From NCBI GenBank assembly GCA_019753105.1, contig JAIELJ010000007.1, forward strand, positions 1-57,194: 57,194 nt of DNA, read 5' to 3'. The notes beneath the pieces were generated by a model. The model did not search any database and was not told the origin of the DNA. It saw only the letters and a list, made by a program, of their open reading frames with translations. Shown piece by piece: positions 1 to 9,451 of the stretch. The number at the start of each line of letters is the position of its first letter. The stretch's first letter is position 1. This DNA is from Hyphomonadaceae bacterium. GTDB taxonomy: Bacteria > Pseudomonadota > Alphaproteobacteria > Caulobacterales > Aquidulcibacteraceae. The translations under genes and the position numbers were made by a program.

Positions 1-571
1 TCCCCGCGATGCTGACATCAGCGCAAGAGATGAGGAGCTATTCACTCCGGGCCCTGTGCGCCAACGGTGAGCGGGCCGGACCAACTCCGATCCCCGGACC
101 GCGACGGTTTCAATCCCCGCCGCCTAACCTCACTCATCGCGTCCCACATCGCTTCAGGTTGGATCCAAAGCCCCTTCGATGATGCGGACGAGAGAAGTGT
201 AAGCGCACTACGGAGGTGTAGGATAAGTTTTGTGCGAAGCGTTGAAACGTAAGGGCGGAAGCGCGTTTTGCTGTGGGATAGATTGGTCCTCTCCCGTTGT
301 GGGAGAGGACAGCGTTGCGTGAGCAAAGCAGGTGAGGGGTGCTGGCGCTGATGCCTGAAAGCCCTGCGCCAGCACCCCTCATCTGACCTCGCTGCGCTCG
401 GTCTGTCTTCTCCCACAGGGGGAGAAGACCGTTTTCGCCGGAAGTGAAAATTGCGTCCGACGTATCTTTAGCGAAGGCGGAAGGGCCGGATGAGATTTCC
501 CGGCGCCTGCCGATAATCGCATTGTCTGCCTTTGGCCGAATTGAGACGTTCGCGACTCTTGTGACTTATGC
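1..571. other. gene-free stretch with one palindromic repeat
   Basis: I see no convincing gene in the first 571 bases. The open frames here are short, overlap each other on both strands and look like chance frames of GC-rich DNA. The only clear structure is the nested inverted repeat at about 285-430. Any gene to the left lies outside the window. Confidence 0.6.
285..430. repeat. nested intergenic inverted repeat (REP/MITE-like)
   Basis: Outer arms: GGTCCTCTCCC at 285-295 pairs with GGGGAGAAGACC ending at 430, with one mismatch. Inner arms: positions 329-348 pair with 366-385 at 19 of 20 bases around a loop of about 17 bases. No coding frame is supported inside. The structure fits a short palindromic intergenic repeat that would fold as a long hairpin. 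Whether it is multicopy in the genome cannot be told from here. Confidence 0.75.
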
Positions 572-952
572 TCACCAAGCTTCACGGCGACCGCGCACGG
601 GCTTCGCCACAACCTGCCAGCCGTCCTCATAAAGTATGCGCCCGGGCGTCCGCGTTTTGTGTAGCTCTACCTGAAATCCGTGCACCTTCATGATCTCGAC
701 TAGAGCCCACATGCGGCTGAGCGGTGCTTTGGCATCGGACTTGAACCACGACAACGCTCGTCTGTTCTCTGGTAATTTAAGGCACGGCGGGACATGGAGA
801 TTTTGATTGAACCACCGTAACGCTTCCTGAAGCACGCGGTGTTCGTCCGCACTCAATTTGTCGGAGTCGCGCAACTCGTGCGCAGCGACCAGCACGCCGC
901 GCTTGCGCCCGGAATCTTTGTCCGCGTCGAGAAGCGTAAATCGAAGGAACAT
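572..952 (-). CDS. conserved hypothetical protein, 126 aa
   Basis: A 126-residue soluble protein with no signal peptide or membrane segment. The C-terminal half has a balanced composition with tryptophans and a run of alternating hydrophobic and charged residues (around LVEIMKVHGFQVELHKTR), which looks like a real folded domain rather than a shadow frame. The opposite-strand frames overlapping it are low-complexity. It lies about 100 bases downstream of rsgA on the same strand and could be cotranscribed with it. I do not recognise the family with certainty and assign no function. Confidence 0.6.
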   Translation of the reverse strand: MFLRFTLLDADKDSGRKRGVLVAAHELRDSDKLSADEHRVLQEALRWFNQNLHVPPCLKLPENRRALSWFKSDAKAPLSRMWALVEIMKVHGFQVELHKTRTPGRILYEDGWQVVAKPVRGRREAW

Positions 953-1052
953 AGCCCTGGGCCTAGCGCGAGGGGTGGTTTTTGTCGAACGACCGCTCCC
1001 GGCGAAAAACAGACGACGACAGTCACACCGGCCAGAGCAGAATTACTTCAGC

Positions 1053-2129
1053 CTAACCGCCTTCGTTATCGTGGCGATGTTTGTATTTGGCGCGTTGGGT
1101 TTTGTGGATTTGTTTCCATCGCGTCTTGTTCGCGGCTTCGGCGGCCGGGTCTTCCTTGCGCACGACGAAAGCCAGTTCGCGCTGGAGCTTGAGATAGGAT
1201 TGCCAGCGTTCGGCGCTCAAGCTGCCGTCGGCCTGTGCCGCGAGGATGGCGCAGCCGGGTTCGGACACGTGCGTGCAATCGGAGAACCGGCACAGCGGAA
1301 TGAGTGCCGTGATGTCGGCGAAGCTTTCGTCCAACGCCGCTTCGTCCGCGACCAAGCCGAGCTCGCGCATGCCGGGCGTGTCGATCAGCAACGCGCCGCC
1401 GGCCAAACGAAAAAGCTGTCTGTGCGTTGTGGTGTGGCGGCCGCGATCGTCGGCTTCGCGGACGGCGCCGGTCGACATCAGTTCTTCGCCCGCCAACGCA
1501 TTCAGCAGCGTGGACTTGCCGGCGCCGGAGCTTCCGAGCAGCGCCGCCGTCACGCCGGGCAGGAGCCAGCGCCCCAGCGCCTCGACACCTTCACCGGTCA
1601 ACGCCGAAAGCGTCACCACTGGCGCGCCTGCTGCAATATCGATGACGGCTTGACGCTCGCCGTCTGCATCCGAACTCAAATCGGCTTTGGTCAGAACGAC
1701 GACAGGCGCGGCGCCGCTATCGCGCGCCGCGATGAGATAACGCTCAAGCCGGCGTGGATTGAGATCGTTGTTTAAGGCGGCGACCAGAAACGCGATGTCG
1801 ACATTGGCGGCAACGATCTGCACGCCAACGCCACCTGCCGCCCGGCGCGCGAACGCGCTCTTTCTCGGCATCAGCGCATGGATGAGTGCATCGCCGTCGG
1901 CGCCATCGACGCGGGCGATCGCGAGCCAGTCGCCGACGACCGGATGCTCGCCCGCACCCGCTTCAGCGGCAAAGCGCCCGCTGAGGCGTCCCGCGCAATC
2001 GCCCGCATCCGTCACGAGGCGCCAAAGGCCGCGATGATGTGCGACCACGCGCGCGGGCGATAGACCCGCCGCGGCATGCGGCTCGAACGCCGCTTGCAGC
2101 GCATCGCTCCAGCCAAAGTCCTTGATCAT
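1053..2129 (-). CDS. rsgA: ribosome small subunit maturation GTPase RsgA
   Basis: RsgA (YjeQ) is a circularly permuted GTPase that helps late maturation of the 30S subunit. An N-terminal OB-fold region (about residues 30-95) is followed by the permuted G motifs: G4 TKAD at 147-150, the P-loop GSSGAGKST at 199-207 and G3 DTPG at 250-253. A C-terminal zinc knuckle follows, with Cys280, Cys285, His287 and Cys293. The length of 358 is normal. The basic C-terminal tail (KTRWKQIHKTQRAKYKHRH) fits RNA contact. It appears to be a short or single-gene unit read leftward. Confidence 0.95.
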   Translation of the reverse strand: MIKDFGWSDALQAAFEPHAAAGLSPARVVAHHRGLWRLVTDAGDCAGRLSGRFAAEAGAGEHPVVGDWLAIARVDGADGDALIHALMPRKSAFARRAAGGVGVQIVAANVDIAFLVAALNNDLNPRRLERYLIAARDSGAAPVVVLTKADLSSDADGERQAVIDIAAGAPVVTLSALTGEGVEALGRWLLPGVTAALLGSSGAGKSTLLNALAGEELMSTGAVREADDRGRHTTTHRQLFRLAGGALLIDTPGMRELGLVADEAALDESFADITALIPLCRFSDCTHVSEPGCAILAAQADGSLSAERWQSYLKLQRELAFVVRKEDPAAEAANKTRWKQIHKTQRAKYKHRHDNEGG

Positions 2130-2266
2130 GCGGCAATCCGAAATGAACGAGCCCGGAGGTGTTCCGGCGCTGTGGTCACGTTAGCAGATTTAAAGCGCCG
2201 CATCTGCCCGTAAGCGGGCTTGCGTGAGGGGGCAGACTTTCGCCGATAGCCGTCATTCAACGCCGG

Positions 2267-2509
2267 CTACTTGGCGCGAAGACGGGCCTCAGTCTCGATT
2301 AGTCTCTGACGCATCTCTGGCACGTCGAACAAGAACTCGCCCCCGCCGGGTCGGTACATAGCCAACATCTCGACCGTTTCTTGCATGAAGTCGTCATGCT
2401 CAAACGCATCATCTATGGCCGCCTCGATCTCATTGGCCAGTTCGATGCTTGTGTCCTCACCGGACACAAAGCGTGCGATCATTCCCTGAAGCCTCTCCGA
2501 AGCCGACAT
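2267..2509 (-). CDS. small acidic hypothetical protein, 80 aa
   Basis: I start this gene at the ATG at 2507-2509 (MSASERLQGMIARF). The frame stays open further upstream, but those extra residues are Arg- and Cys-rich and look like non-coding translation. The 80-residue protein is acidic, alpha-helical in appearance and has no signal. Its general look (short helical acidic protein with the pattern ERLQGMIARFVSGE) recalls the colicin D immunity-like fold, but no cognate toxin is visible nearby, so this is only a resemblance. Confidence 0.6.
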   Translation of the reverse strand: MSASERLQGMIARFVSGEDTSIELANEIEAAIDDAFEHDDFMQETVEMLAMYRPGGGEFLFDVPEMRQRLIETEARLRAK

Positions 2510-2597
2510 CTCATGAAACCTGCAGATGGCTGATCTGCTCCATTTGTACCATTGATCACACTCGCCGGATACGGCGCAATCTCGCCGATTGCGGACG

Positions 2598-2732
2598 CTA
2601 GTGGGCACCGTTTTCCATCGCAAACCACGCCAGCGCCGCGCCACCGATAATCAACGCAAAAACGGAGAACACCGAGACGCGAAACGCGACGTGAAGGAAG
2701 GCCCAAAGCTGGTCCAATTGCTTTTCGGTCAT
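2598..2732 (-). CDS. small single-span membrane protein, 44 aa
   Basis: A 44-codon frame starting MTEKQLDQLW and ending at TAG. An amphipathic N-terminus of about 12 residues is followed by a continuous hydrophobic stretch of some 25 residues rich in Val, Phe, Ala and Ile, then a short polar tail. This is a typical small inner-membrane protein layout. It sits in an otherwise empty gap between two minus-strand genes. The Shine-Dalgarno sequence is weak, so translation is unproven. Confidence 0.45.
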   Translation of the reverse strand: MTEKQLDQLWAFLHVAFRVSVFSVFALIIGGAALAWFAMENGAH

Positions 2733-2822
2733 CGGCGATCCGAACTGAGGCGTGGCTTGTGTTTTCGACTATGCTGCGAGACGCAGTGAATGTCTGTAAT
2801 GGGCCAATAGCAGGCTTCGACT

Positions 2823-3554
2823 TTACGCCACCGCCTGCCGCGTTAAGCTCACTTCCACATCCGTGATGTCCCGCGTGGCCTCCAGCGTCGCCGCGAAGCC
2901 TTCGGTGCATTGGCCCTGCAACTGCGCGACGGGCGGTGCGAACACGGCTTCGCCGCAGATGTCGCCGTTCTCATCGCGCAGGCAGATGGCGATGTTCGGC
3001 ACGGCGCGCATCGATGGCGAGCGGCAGCGTAGGTCGGCGACGATTTCGATGCTCTTGGCGTCTGGGCCGAGATTGGCGCGGATGTTGTCGAGTGAGAAGG
3101 CGCTGCGCTCTTCGTCAGTGATTGGATCGCTGGCGAGGAACTCTGTCGCGGCGAGGGCGCGGGTGAGTTGGGCGTAGCGCGGCGTTTCCTTGGCGGCGGT
3201 GCTGCGTTTGCGGAAGCCGCGCAAGAGATCGCGCCAGTGGCGGGCGTCGCCGGCGATATAGTTGGAGACTTCGCCGACATCGGTTTGCCGCGTGAAGAGT
3301 TTGGATGCGAGGCCGTCGAAAAAGGCGAGCACTTGTCCGAGTTGCGCTTCGCCGGGTGTGGCTTGATCGGCGCTCGCCAGCGCGTAGCCGTTGAGCAGGG
3401 TTTGCTCGGCCGGAATGCGCGCTTCGGCCAGTTGCAGCCAGGCCTGGTAGATTTCTTCCGGCTTGGCCGCCTTGGCGCGGCCGCTCTGGATAACGATAGC
3501 CGCCGGCTGGCTCGCGCTGGAACCCACCCCGAACCCTGTCATGTCGCCCGCCAT
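2823..3554 (-). CDS. hypothetical protein, 243 aa
   Basis: An open frame of 243 codons with amino-acid composition typical of real protein and no strong signal peptide. It has a helical middle part (about residues 30-160) and a C-terminal part with three cysteines (in DLRCRSPS, AICLRDENGDIC and QGQC) and many beta-prone stretches. A nearby ATG 12 bases downstream (MTGFGVG) is an alternative start. It is divergent from rsmH, with about 100 bases between the starts. I do not recognise the family. Confidence 0.6.
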   Translation of the reverse strand: MAGDMTGFGVGSSASQPAAIVIQSGRAKAAKPEEIYQAWLQLAEARIPAEQTLLNGYALASADQATPGEAQLGQVLAFFDGLASKLFTRQTDVGEVSNYIAGDARHWRDLLRGFRKRSTAAKETPRYAQLTRALAATEFLASDPITDEERSAFSLDNIRANLGPDAKSIEIVADLRCRSPSMRAVPNIAICLRDENGDICGEAVFAPPVAQLQGQCTEGFAATLEATRDITDVEVSLTRQAVA

Positions 3555-3652
3555 GTCCCACCCATCATTGCCCAGTCATCATTGCCTTGGCGGGACAATT
3601 AGCTGATTCTTTACAGGATCGGAGTGGCGGACTCGCTGTAACGTCTGCCGAA

Positions 3653-4639
3653 ATGAGCAATTCAGGGCACGCCCCAGTCCTCCTCGCCGAAGCGATGGAA
3701 GCGCTCGCCCTCAAACCGGGCGGGACATATATCGACGCGACCTTCGGCGGCGGCGGTTATTCGCGCGAAATGCTTGGCCGGGCCGACTGCCAAGTCATTG
3801 CTTTTGATCGCGATCCTGACGCGATCGCGCGTGGGGCGGCGCTTTCGGAGTCAGCAAAAGGTAAATTCACGCTTCAGCAAGCCCGGTTTGGCGATCTTGC
3901 GGCGCCGGACTTGGTGGATGGCGTCGTGTTCGATCTCGGCGTGTCGTCCTTCCAGCTCGACGAGGGCCATCGCGGTTTTTCGTTTCAGGCCGATGCGGAT
4001 TTGGACATGCGGATGGAGAAGGAAGGCTTGAGCGCCGCCGACGCCGTGAACCGGCTCAGCGAAACCGCGCTCGCTGATCTGATCTATCATTACGGCGAAG
4101 ACGACGAGAGTCGCCGCATCGCGCGCGCCATCGTGCAGGCGCGGGCGGCTGCGCCGATCACGCGCACGCTGCACTTTGCCAAGCTCGTCGAAGATTCCGT
4201 CGGCGGCCGCAAAGGGGCGCGCACGCATCCGGCGACAAAGACGTTTCAAGCTTTGCGCATGCTGGTGAATGACGAACTGGGCGAATTGGCGCGCGGGCTT
4301 TCAGCGGCCGAGCGCGTGCTGAAGCCGGGCGGGCGTTTGGTGGTGGTCTCGTTCCACTCGCTGGAAGACCGCATGGTCAAACAATTCATCACTGCGCGCG
4401 CCGACGCAAACGGGCGCGGCTCGCGTTTCATGCCGGACTTGCCGCCGGAGCGCGCGCCGAGCTTCACGCTCGAGCGCCGCCGCGCCACCGCGCCGAGCGA
4501 TGATGAGACACTCGTCAACCCGCGCGCCCGTTCAGCGAGTTTGCGATGGGCGGTGCGGACAGACGCGCCGGCTTGGGACGATCTCGATCCGCCAGAACTC
4601 GCGCCGAAAGCGGAGGCAGAATGGCAAAAGCTCAACTAA
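3653..4639 (+). CDS. rsmH: 16S rRNA (cytosine1402-N4)-methyltransferase RsmH
   Basis: RsmH (MraW) methylates N4 of C1402 in 16S rRNA using S-adenosylmethionine and is the usual opening gene of dcw clusters. I start at the ATG at 3653 (MSNSGHAPVLLAEAM), which matches the family N-terminus; the frame runs further upstream without family sequence. The SAM-binding motif DATFGGGGYS, the segment VVFDLGVSSFQLD and the late motif VVSFHSLEDRMVK are all present. mraZ, the common neighbour upstream, is absent. The 3' end overlaps ftsL by 19 bases, which suggests translational coupling. Confidence 0.95.
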   Translation: MSNSGHAPVLLAEAMEALALKPGGTYIDATFGGGGYSREMLGRADCQVIAFDRDPDAIARGAALSESAKGKFTLQQARFGDLAAPDLVDGVVFDLGVSSFQLDEGHRGFSFQADADLDMRMEKEGLSAADAVNRLSETALADLIYHYGEDDESRRIARAIVQARAAAPITRTLHFAKLVEDSVGGRKGARTHPATKTFQALRMLVNDELGELARGLSAAERVLKPGGRLVVVSFHSLEDRMVKQFITARADANGRGSRFMPDLPPERAPSFTLERRRATAPSDDETLVNPRARSASLRWAVRTDAPAWDDLDPPELAPKAEAEWQKLN

Positions 4640-4944
4640 GACGCACGCTGCATATTCTTGCATTGGTGCTGATCATCGCGCTGGCGGTTGGCTTGTACAA
4701 AGCCAAGACCGACGCCGCCGCGACCGAAGCGCATGTGCGCCAATTGCAGAACGGTATTGCCGAAGGCGAAGCCGACATGCGCGCGCTCCGCGCTGAGATC
4801 GCTGCGTTGGAGAGCCCGGAGCGGATTGAGCGTTTGGCGCAAGATCGTTTGGGTTCGGTGACGGGCAGCGAGAGCGCCGCGTTGCCGGAATCCGAGATCG
4901 CCGCGCGTCTGCCGGCGCCGAAGCAGCGGCCAGCGCCCGAGTGA
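4621..4944 (+). CDS. ftsL: cell division protein FtsL
   Basis: A 107-residue bitopic protein: a short basic N-terminus (MAKAQLRR), one transmembrane helix at about residues 10-28 (ILALVLIIALAVGLY), then a periplasmic coiled-coil region with heptad-like Leu/Ala spacing. FtsL forms the FtsQLB complex that controls septal peptidoglycan synthesis. The sequence is poorly conserved, so the call rests on topology, size and position between rsmH and ftsI. The start at 4621 overlaps the end of rsmH. Confidence 0.85.
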   Translation: MAKAQLRRTLHILALVLIIALAVGLYKAKTDAAATEAHVRQLQNGIAEGEADMRALRAEIAALESPERIERLAQDRLGSVTGSESAALPESEIAARLPAPKQRPAPE

Positions 4945-6569
4945 AAGCGTTCAGCTTTACAGCGATCGCGCAAGCGCCGGTCGCGGGCGAAGCAGCGCCG
5001 GCGCGCAATCGCGTGCGGTTACTGGCGCTGGGCGTTTTTGCGGTGCTTTTGTTGCTGAGCGGGCGCGCTATTCAGCTCGCGTTTTCCGGCGATCCGCTGG
5101 CGGCGCCGCGCGGCGTTGCAGCTGTCGCCCGGATTGAGCGCGCCGACATAGTCGATCGCAATGGCGAGCTGCTGGCGACGACTGTGCGTTCGTTTGCGCT
5201 GACGGCTGAGCCGCACCGCGTCTGGGATGCGAACCAAACCGCCGACGTGTTGCGCGGGCTATTTCCGGACTTGGATCGCGCGACGCTCGTGCGCCGCCTC
5301 AACGACACGTCGCGTCGTCTCATCTATCTGCGCCGTAGTCTTTCGCCCGAGCAGCGCGAGCAAGTGCAAGCGCTCGGCCTCGCCGGCATCGGCTTTGAAC
5401 GCGAAGACAGGCGCACGTATCCGCATGGCGAACTCGCCGCGCATACGTTGGGCTTCACTGACGTGGATCTCAATCCGCTGGCTGGCGTCGAGCTTGGACT
5501 CGATGAGCAAATCCGCGCCGCTGCCGCCGAAGGCCGTCCGGTGCGGCTCTCGCTCGATGTGCGCATTCAGTACGCGCTTGAAACCGAACTCGCGTCGGCC
5601 GCGCGTGCGTCTAGCGCATCGGCGGCCTCCGCCATTCTGCTCGATGGGCGCACAGGTGAGGTCTATGCGCTCGCATCTTGGCCGACCTACAACGCCAACA
5701 CAGCCGGGCAAGCGAGCGAAGCTGCGCGCACCGATCGTATCGCCGGCGATGTGCACGAGCTCGGCTCTACGGTGAAGCCGTTCACGGTCGCGATGGCGCT
5801 GCAGGAAGAGCTGACGAACTCGGGCGAACTCTTCGACCTCAATCAATATTTCGATGTCGATGGTTCGATCATCGAGGATCATGAGCCAGCGCCTGGGCTT
5901 GCCAGTTTGCGCGAGATCATTGCGCATTCCTCGAATATCGGCGCCGCGCGTTTGGCGCTGCGCTTGGGCGGTGCGCGGCAGCGTTCGTATTTGGAGCGAC
6001 TGGGGCTGCTGTCGCCGCCGACTTTGGAATTGGCCCGCCGGCAAGAGCCGATCGCGCCGAGCGCGCGCAGCCGCCGTGACGTGGCCGGCTTGGGGTTTGG
6101 CTATGGCTTGGCGACGACGCCGGCCACACTCGCCGGCGCCTATACGGTGTTCACGAATCAAGGCGCGCGCGTAGCGCCGACTTTGTTGGCGCGCGGGCCG
6201 GATGTGGGAATCGAACGCACGACAGTGTTTTCGCCCGAAGTGTCGCGCCAGGTGCTTGCCTACATGCGCGCGACCGTCACAAGCGGCACCGGCCGGGCGG
6301 CCGATGTTCCCGGCCTTGCGGTTGCCGGCAAAACCGGCACGGCGGAAGTTTTCGAAAACACGAGCGGCTATGACGAAAGCCGCAATTTTTCCTCTTTCGC
6401 AGGCGTATTTCCGGCACACGACCCACGTTATGTGATCGTCGTGTCGTTGGACGGCGTTGGCGAGGGCGCTGTCGGCGGAGCAATTGCGGCGCCTGTCGTG
6501 GCGCGTACGCTCCGGCGGATAGCCCCCATGCTCGGTTTGCGAGTGGAGCCTTCTCCTCCGACGCGCTAG
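4941..6569 (+). CDS. ftsI: peptidoglycan transpeptidase FtsI (PBP3)
   Basis: Class B penicillin-binding protein that crosslinks septal peptidoglycan with FtsW. It has a cytoplasmic basic N-terminus, a membrane anchor at about residues 25-45, a pedestal domain and a C-terminal transpeptidase domain. Catalytic motifs are S276-T-V-K279 (SxxK), S330-S-N332 (SxN) and K464-T-G (KTG). The start is GTG at 4941, overlapping the ftsL stop in GTGA. The length of 542 is close to the family norm. It is part of the overlapping dcw operon. Confidence 0.95.
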   Translation: MKAFSFTAIAQAPVAGEAAPARNRVRLLALGVFAVLLLLSGRAIQLAFSGDPLAAPRGVAAVARIERADIVDRNGELLATTVRSFALTAEPHRVWDANQTADVLRGLFPDLDRATLVRRLNDTSRRLIYLRRSLSPEQREQVQALGLAGIGFEREDRRTYPHGELAAHTLGFTDVDLNPLAGVELGLDEQIRAAAAEGRPVRLSLDVRIQYALETELASAARASSASAASAILLDGRTGEVYALASWPTYNANTAGQASEAARTDRIAGDVHELGSTVKPFTVAMALQEELTNSGELFDLNQYFDVDGSIIEDHEPAPGLASLREIIAHSSNIGAARLALRLGGARQRSYLERLGLLSPPTLELARRQEPIAPSARSRRDVAGLGFGYGLATTPATLAGAYTVFTNQGARVAPTLLARGPDVGIERTTVFSPEVSRQVLAYMRATVTSGTGRAADVPGLAVAGKTGTAEVFENTSGYDESRNFSSFAGVFPAHDPRYVIVVSLDGVGEGAVGGAIAAPVVARTLRRIAPMLGLRVEPSPPTR

Positions 6570-6578
6570 GGAGAGGGA

Positions 6579-8039
6579 ATGCGACTCGGCGATCTGTTTT
6601 TCGACGGCGTCCCGGCTGACGCCGAGGACTTAGAGATTACCGGCCTCACCGCCGACTCCCGCAAAGCAAAGCCCGGCTTCCTGTTCGCGGCGCTGCAAGG
6701 CGTGGCCGCGCACGGGCGCGATTTCGTTGCGCAGGCAAAAGCCAATGGCGCGGTGGCGGTGTTGAGCGCGGGCGATCTCTCGGAAGATCCCGAGATGCCG
6801 CATGTCATCGTCGATGAAGCGCGGCTGGAGTTCGCGTATGCGGCCGCGGCCTTCTACAAGGGGCAGCGCCCACATGTTTTGGTGGGCGTTACCGGCACCA
6901 ACGGCAAAAGCTCGACCGTCGATTTCCTGCGCCAGATTTGGGCGCATGCCGGCAACCGCGCGGCGAGCCTCGGAACGCTGGGCGCGATCTGGGATGGCGG
7001 CGTCATCGATCTTGGTCACACCACGGCTGATCCGGTGGCGCTGCACAGCACGCTCGCGTTGCTCGCTGATGGCGGCGTCACGCATGCGGCGATGGAGGTC
7101 TCCAGCCACGGTCTTGAGCAAGGACGCGTCGCAGGACTGGCGTTCGACGCAGGCGCATTCACGAACCTCACGCAGGATCACCTCGACTATCACAAGACGA
7201 TGGAGGCCTATCGCGAGGCCAAGCTGAAGCTCTGGGATTACGTCAAGCGCCCGGGCGTCGCCGTTATCAACGCGGATTCGCCGGAAGCGCCTGTGTTTGA
7301 AACGCGCGCATTGCGCGGCATTGATAGCGAGCCGCTGAAGGTTGTCACCGCCGGTTGGCGCGCCGATGCGCAGGGCTTGAAGATCATCGAGATTCTGCCG
7401 CGTCCGAACGCGCAGACGATGATCCTGCGCTGGGCGGGCAAAGAACATAAAGTTGAATTGCCGCTGATCGGTGAGTTTCAGGCGATCAATGCGGTGACGT
7501 CTGCAGCGCTTGCATTGGCGCTCGGCGATACGCCGGAAATGGTGTTCGCCGGCATGGCGGCTTTGAAGCCTGTGAAGGGCCGTATGGAGCACATCGGCCA
7601 GAGCGCGAGCGGCGGGCATGTGTTTGTCGATTATGCGCACACGCCGGATGGTTTGGATGTGTTGCTGCGCGCGGCGCGCCCGCACGCGCCGGGGCGGATC
7701 ATCGCCGTGTTCGGCTGCGGCGGCGATCGCGATGCCGACAAACGCCCGAAAATGGGCGCTATCGCGCATCGGCATGCGGATGTCGTAATTGTCACGGATG
7801 ATAATCCGCGCAGCGAAGAGCCTGCCGCGATCCGCGCGCAGATTTTGGCGGCGACGCCGGGCGCAACAGAGATCGGAGATCGCGCGCAGGCGATCCGCGA
7901 AGCCATTGCGATGATGAAGCCGGGCGACGCGGTGCTGATCGCCGGCAAGGGTCACGAAACTGGACAAATCGTCAAAGGCGTCACGCATCCGTTCTCGGAT
8001 CAGGACGTGGCGCGTGGCGTGTTGGAGAAGCAGCGATGA
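6579..8039 (+). CDS. murE: UDP-MurNAc-L-Ala-D-Glu:meso-DAP ligase MurE
   Basis: Cytoplasmic Mur ligase that adds the third residue of the peptidoglycan stem peptide. The ATP-binding loop GVTGTNGKSS lies at about residue 105. The motif DNPRSE near residue 410 is the signature of enzymes specific for meso-diaminopimelate rather than lysine. The C-terminal domain ends with IAGKGHETGQI, typical of MurE. The start follows GGGAGAGGGA with good spacing, ten bases after ftsI. The stop overlaps the murF start. Confidence 0.97.
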   Translation: MRLGDLFFDGVPADAEDLEITGLTADSRKAKPGFLFAALQGVAAHGRDFVAQAKANGAVAVLSAGDLSEDPEMPHVIVDEARLEFAYAAAAFYKGQRPHVLVGVTGTNGKSSTVDFLRQIWAHAGNRAASLGTLGAIWDGGVIDLGHTTADPVALHSTLALLADGGVTHAAMEVSSHGLEQGRVAGLAFDAGAFTNLTQDHLDYHKTMEAYREAKLKLWDYVKRPGVAVINADSPEAPVFETRALRGIDSEPLKVVTAGWRADAQGLKIIEILPRPNAQTMILRWAGKEHKVELPLIGEFQAINAVTSAALALALGDTPEMVFAGMAALKPVKGRMEHIGQSASGGHVFVDYAHTPDGLDVLLRAARPHAPGRIIAVFGCGGDRDADKRPKMGAIAHRHADVVIVTDDNPRSEEPAAIRAQILAATPGATEIGDRAQAIREAIAMMKPGDAVLIAGKGHETGQIVKGVTHPFSDQDVARGVLEKQR

Positions 8040-9451
8040 GCGAATTGTGGTCCGCCGAAGAAGCGCAAGCCGCAACAGGTGGGCGGCTCATCAATGGCAG
8101 CGCTTGGAGCGTCACGGGCGTCTCAATCGATACGCGCACGCTTGAGCCGGGCGATCTGTTTGTGGCGCTGAAAGATGTGCGCGATGGACATGATTTCCTG
8201 GCGCAAGCGTTCGTCTCCGGCGCCGGCGCCGCTTTGATCTCGGACGCGCGCGCGGCCGATGAGCTTGGCTCGGCGCTCTGCGTGCCGGATGTGCTCGAAG
8301 GTTTGCGCAAGCTGGGCGAAGCGGCGCGGGATCGGTGCGCTGCCAAGCGTGTCGCGGTGACGGGCTCGGTGGGCAAAACGTCTACCAAAGAAGCGCTCGC
8401 CGTTTGCCTTTCCGCTAGCGGGCCGACGCATCGGAGCGTCAAGAGCTACAACAATCATTGGGGCGTGCCGCTCACGCTTTCGCGCATGCCGCGCGAAAGC
8501 CAGTTCGCAGTCTTCGAAATCGGCATGAACCATCGCGGCGAAATCCTGCCGCTGACGCAATTGGTAAAACCGCACGCTGCGCTGGTGACGACGATCGCGC
8601 CGGCGCATGTCGAAAACCTGGGCTCGCTCGAAGCGGTCGCCGACGAAAAAGGCGATATCTATGCCGGCCTCGAACCCGGCGGCGCCGCCATCGTCCCGAA
8701 CGATGCGCCGCACGCAGAGCGCCTGATCGCAGCAGCGGAGCGCAATGGCGCAACGCTTATCCGCTTCGGCCGCGGCGTGGAGTGCGAGGCGCGTCTCTTG
8801 AAGTTCGACATGGATGAGACCGGTTCGAACGCCGAGGCGGAAATTCTTGGGCGCGTGATCAAGTATCGCGTCGGTGTAGAAGGCGCGCACTGGGCGCTGA
8901 ACTCTGTGGCGGCACTTGCTGCCACTGATGTTGTCGGCGGCGACATCGAAGCGGCGGCGCACGCGCTGGAGCATCTGCGCGCATTCGATGGCCGCGGCGT
9001 CGCCACGCGCATCGAAGCCGCGTTCGGCGCGTTCATGCTTGTGGATGACGCGTACAACGCCAACCCCGCTTCCATGGCCGCTGCGTTTTCCACACTCGCG
9101 GCGCGCAAGCCCGCAAGCGGCGGCCGCCGCATCGTGGCGCTTGGGGATATGTTGGAACTAGGCCCAGAAGAACGCGCCTATCACGCAGGCCTCGCACAAC
9201 CTCTGGAACAAGCCGGCGTTGATCTCGTGTTTGCGGCAGGGCCGCGCATGGCCGCACTCATGGAGGCGCTTCCCGCGTCGCGCCGCGGCGGCTATGCCGA
9301 GAACGCGGACGCGCTGATTCCGGTCATTGCGCCCGCGTTACGGGCAGGCGACATCGTGCTCGTAAAGGGATCGAACGGTTCGAAAATGAGCCGCGTGGTT
9401 GCAGTGCTGAATGCGCTCGCTGTCACGAACGGGGGGACGATGAATGCTTGA
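8036..9451 (+). CDS. murF: UDP-MurNAc-tripeptide:D-Ala-D-Ala ligase MurF
   Basis: Adds D-Ala-D-Ala to the UDP-MurNAc tripeptide, completing the cytoplasmic precursor. The ATP-binding loop [12 protein letters not shown] is at about residue 108, followed by the MurF segment [16 protein letters not shown] and the C-terminal [11 protein letters not shown]. The length of 471 is normal. It starts in an ATGA overlap with the murE stop and overlaps mraY by eight bases, so translation is probably coupled across murE-murF-mraY. Confidence 0.97.
   Translation: MSELWSAEEAQAATGGRLINGSAWSVTGVSIDTRTLEPGDLFVALKDVRDGHDFLAQAFVSGAGAALISDARAADELGSALCVPDVLEGLRKLGEAARDRCAAKRVAVTGSVGKTSTKEALAVCLSASGPTHRSVKSYNNHWGVPLTLSRMPRESQFAVFEIGMNHRGEILPLTQLVKPHAALVTTIAPAHVENLGSLEAVADEKGDIYAGLEPGGAAIVPNDAPHAERLIAAAERNGATLIRFGRGVECEARLLKFDMDETGSNAEAEILGRVIKYRVGVEGAHWALNSVAALAATDVVGGDIEAAAHALEHLRAFDGRGVATRIEAAFGAFMLVDDAYNANPASMAAAFSTLAARKPASGGRRIVALGDMLELGPEERAYHAGLAQPLEQAGVDLVFAAGPRMAALMEALPASRRGGYAENADALIPVIAPALRAGDIVLVKGSNGSKMSRVVAVLNALAVTNGGTMNA

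Noticed and set aside
67-252. 61-codon plus-strand frame at the left edge
   Set aside because: Basic, low-complexity product with no ribosome-binding site or homology that I can see; overlapping frames on the other strand look the same.
858-1775. Long plus-strand open frame (305 codons) opposite rsgA
   Set aside because: It is the antisense of rsgA; the minus-strand frame has all GTPase motifs, so the long plus frame is a GC-rich shadow.
5259-6419. 386-codon minus-strand frame opposite ftsI
   Set aside because: Arg/His-rich shadow of ftsI with no recognisable domain.
6630-8075. 481-codon minus-strand frame opposite murE
   Set aside because: Antisense shadow of murE; composition unlike a folded protein.
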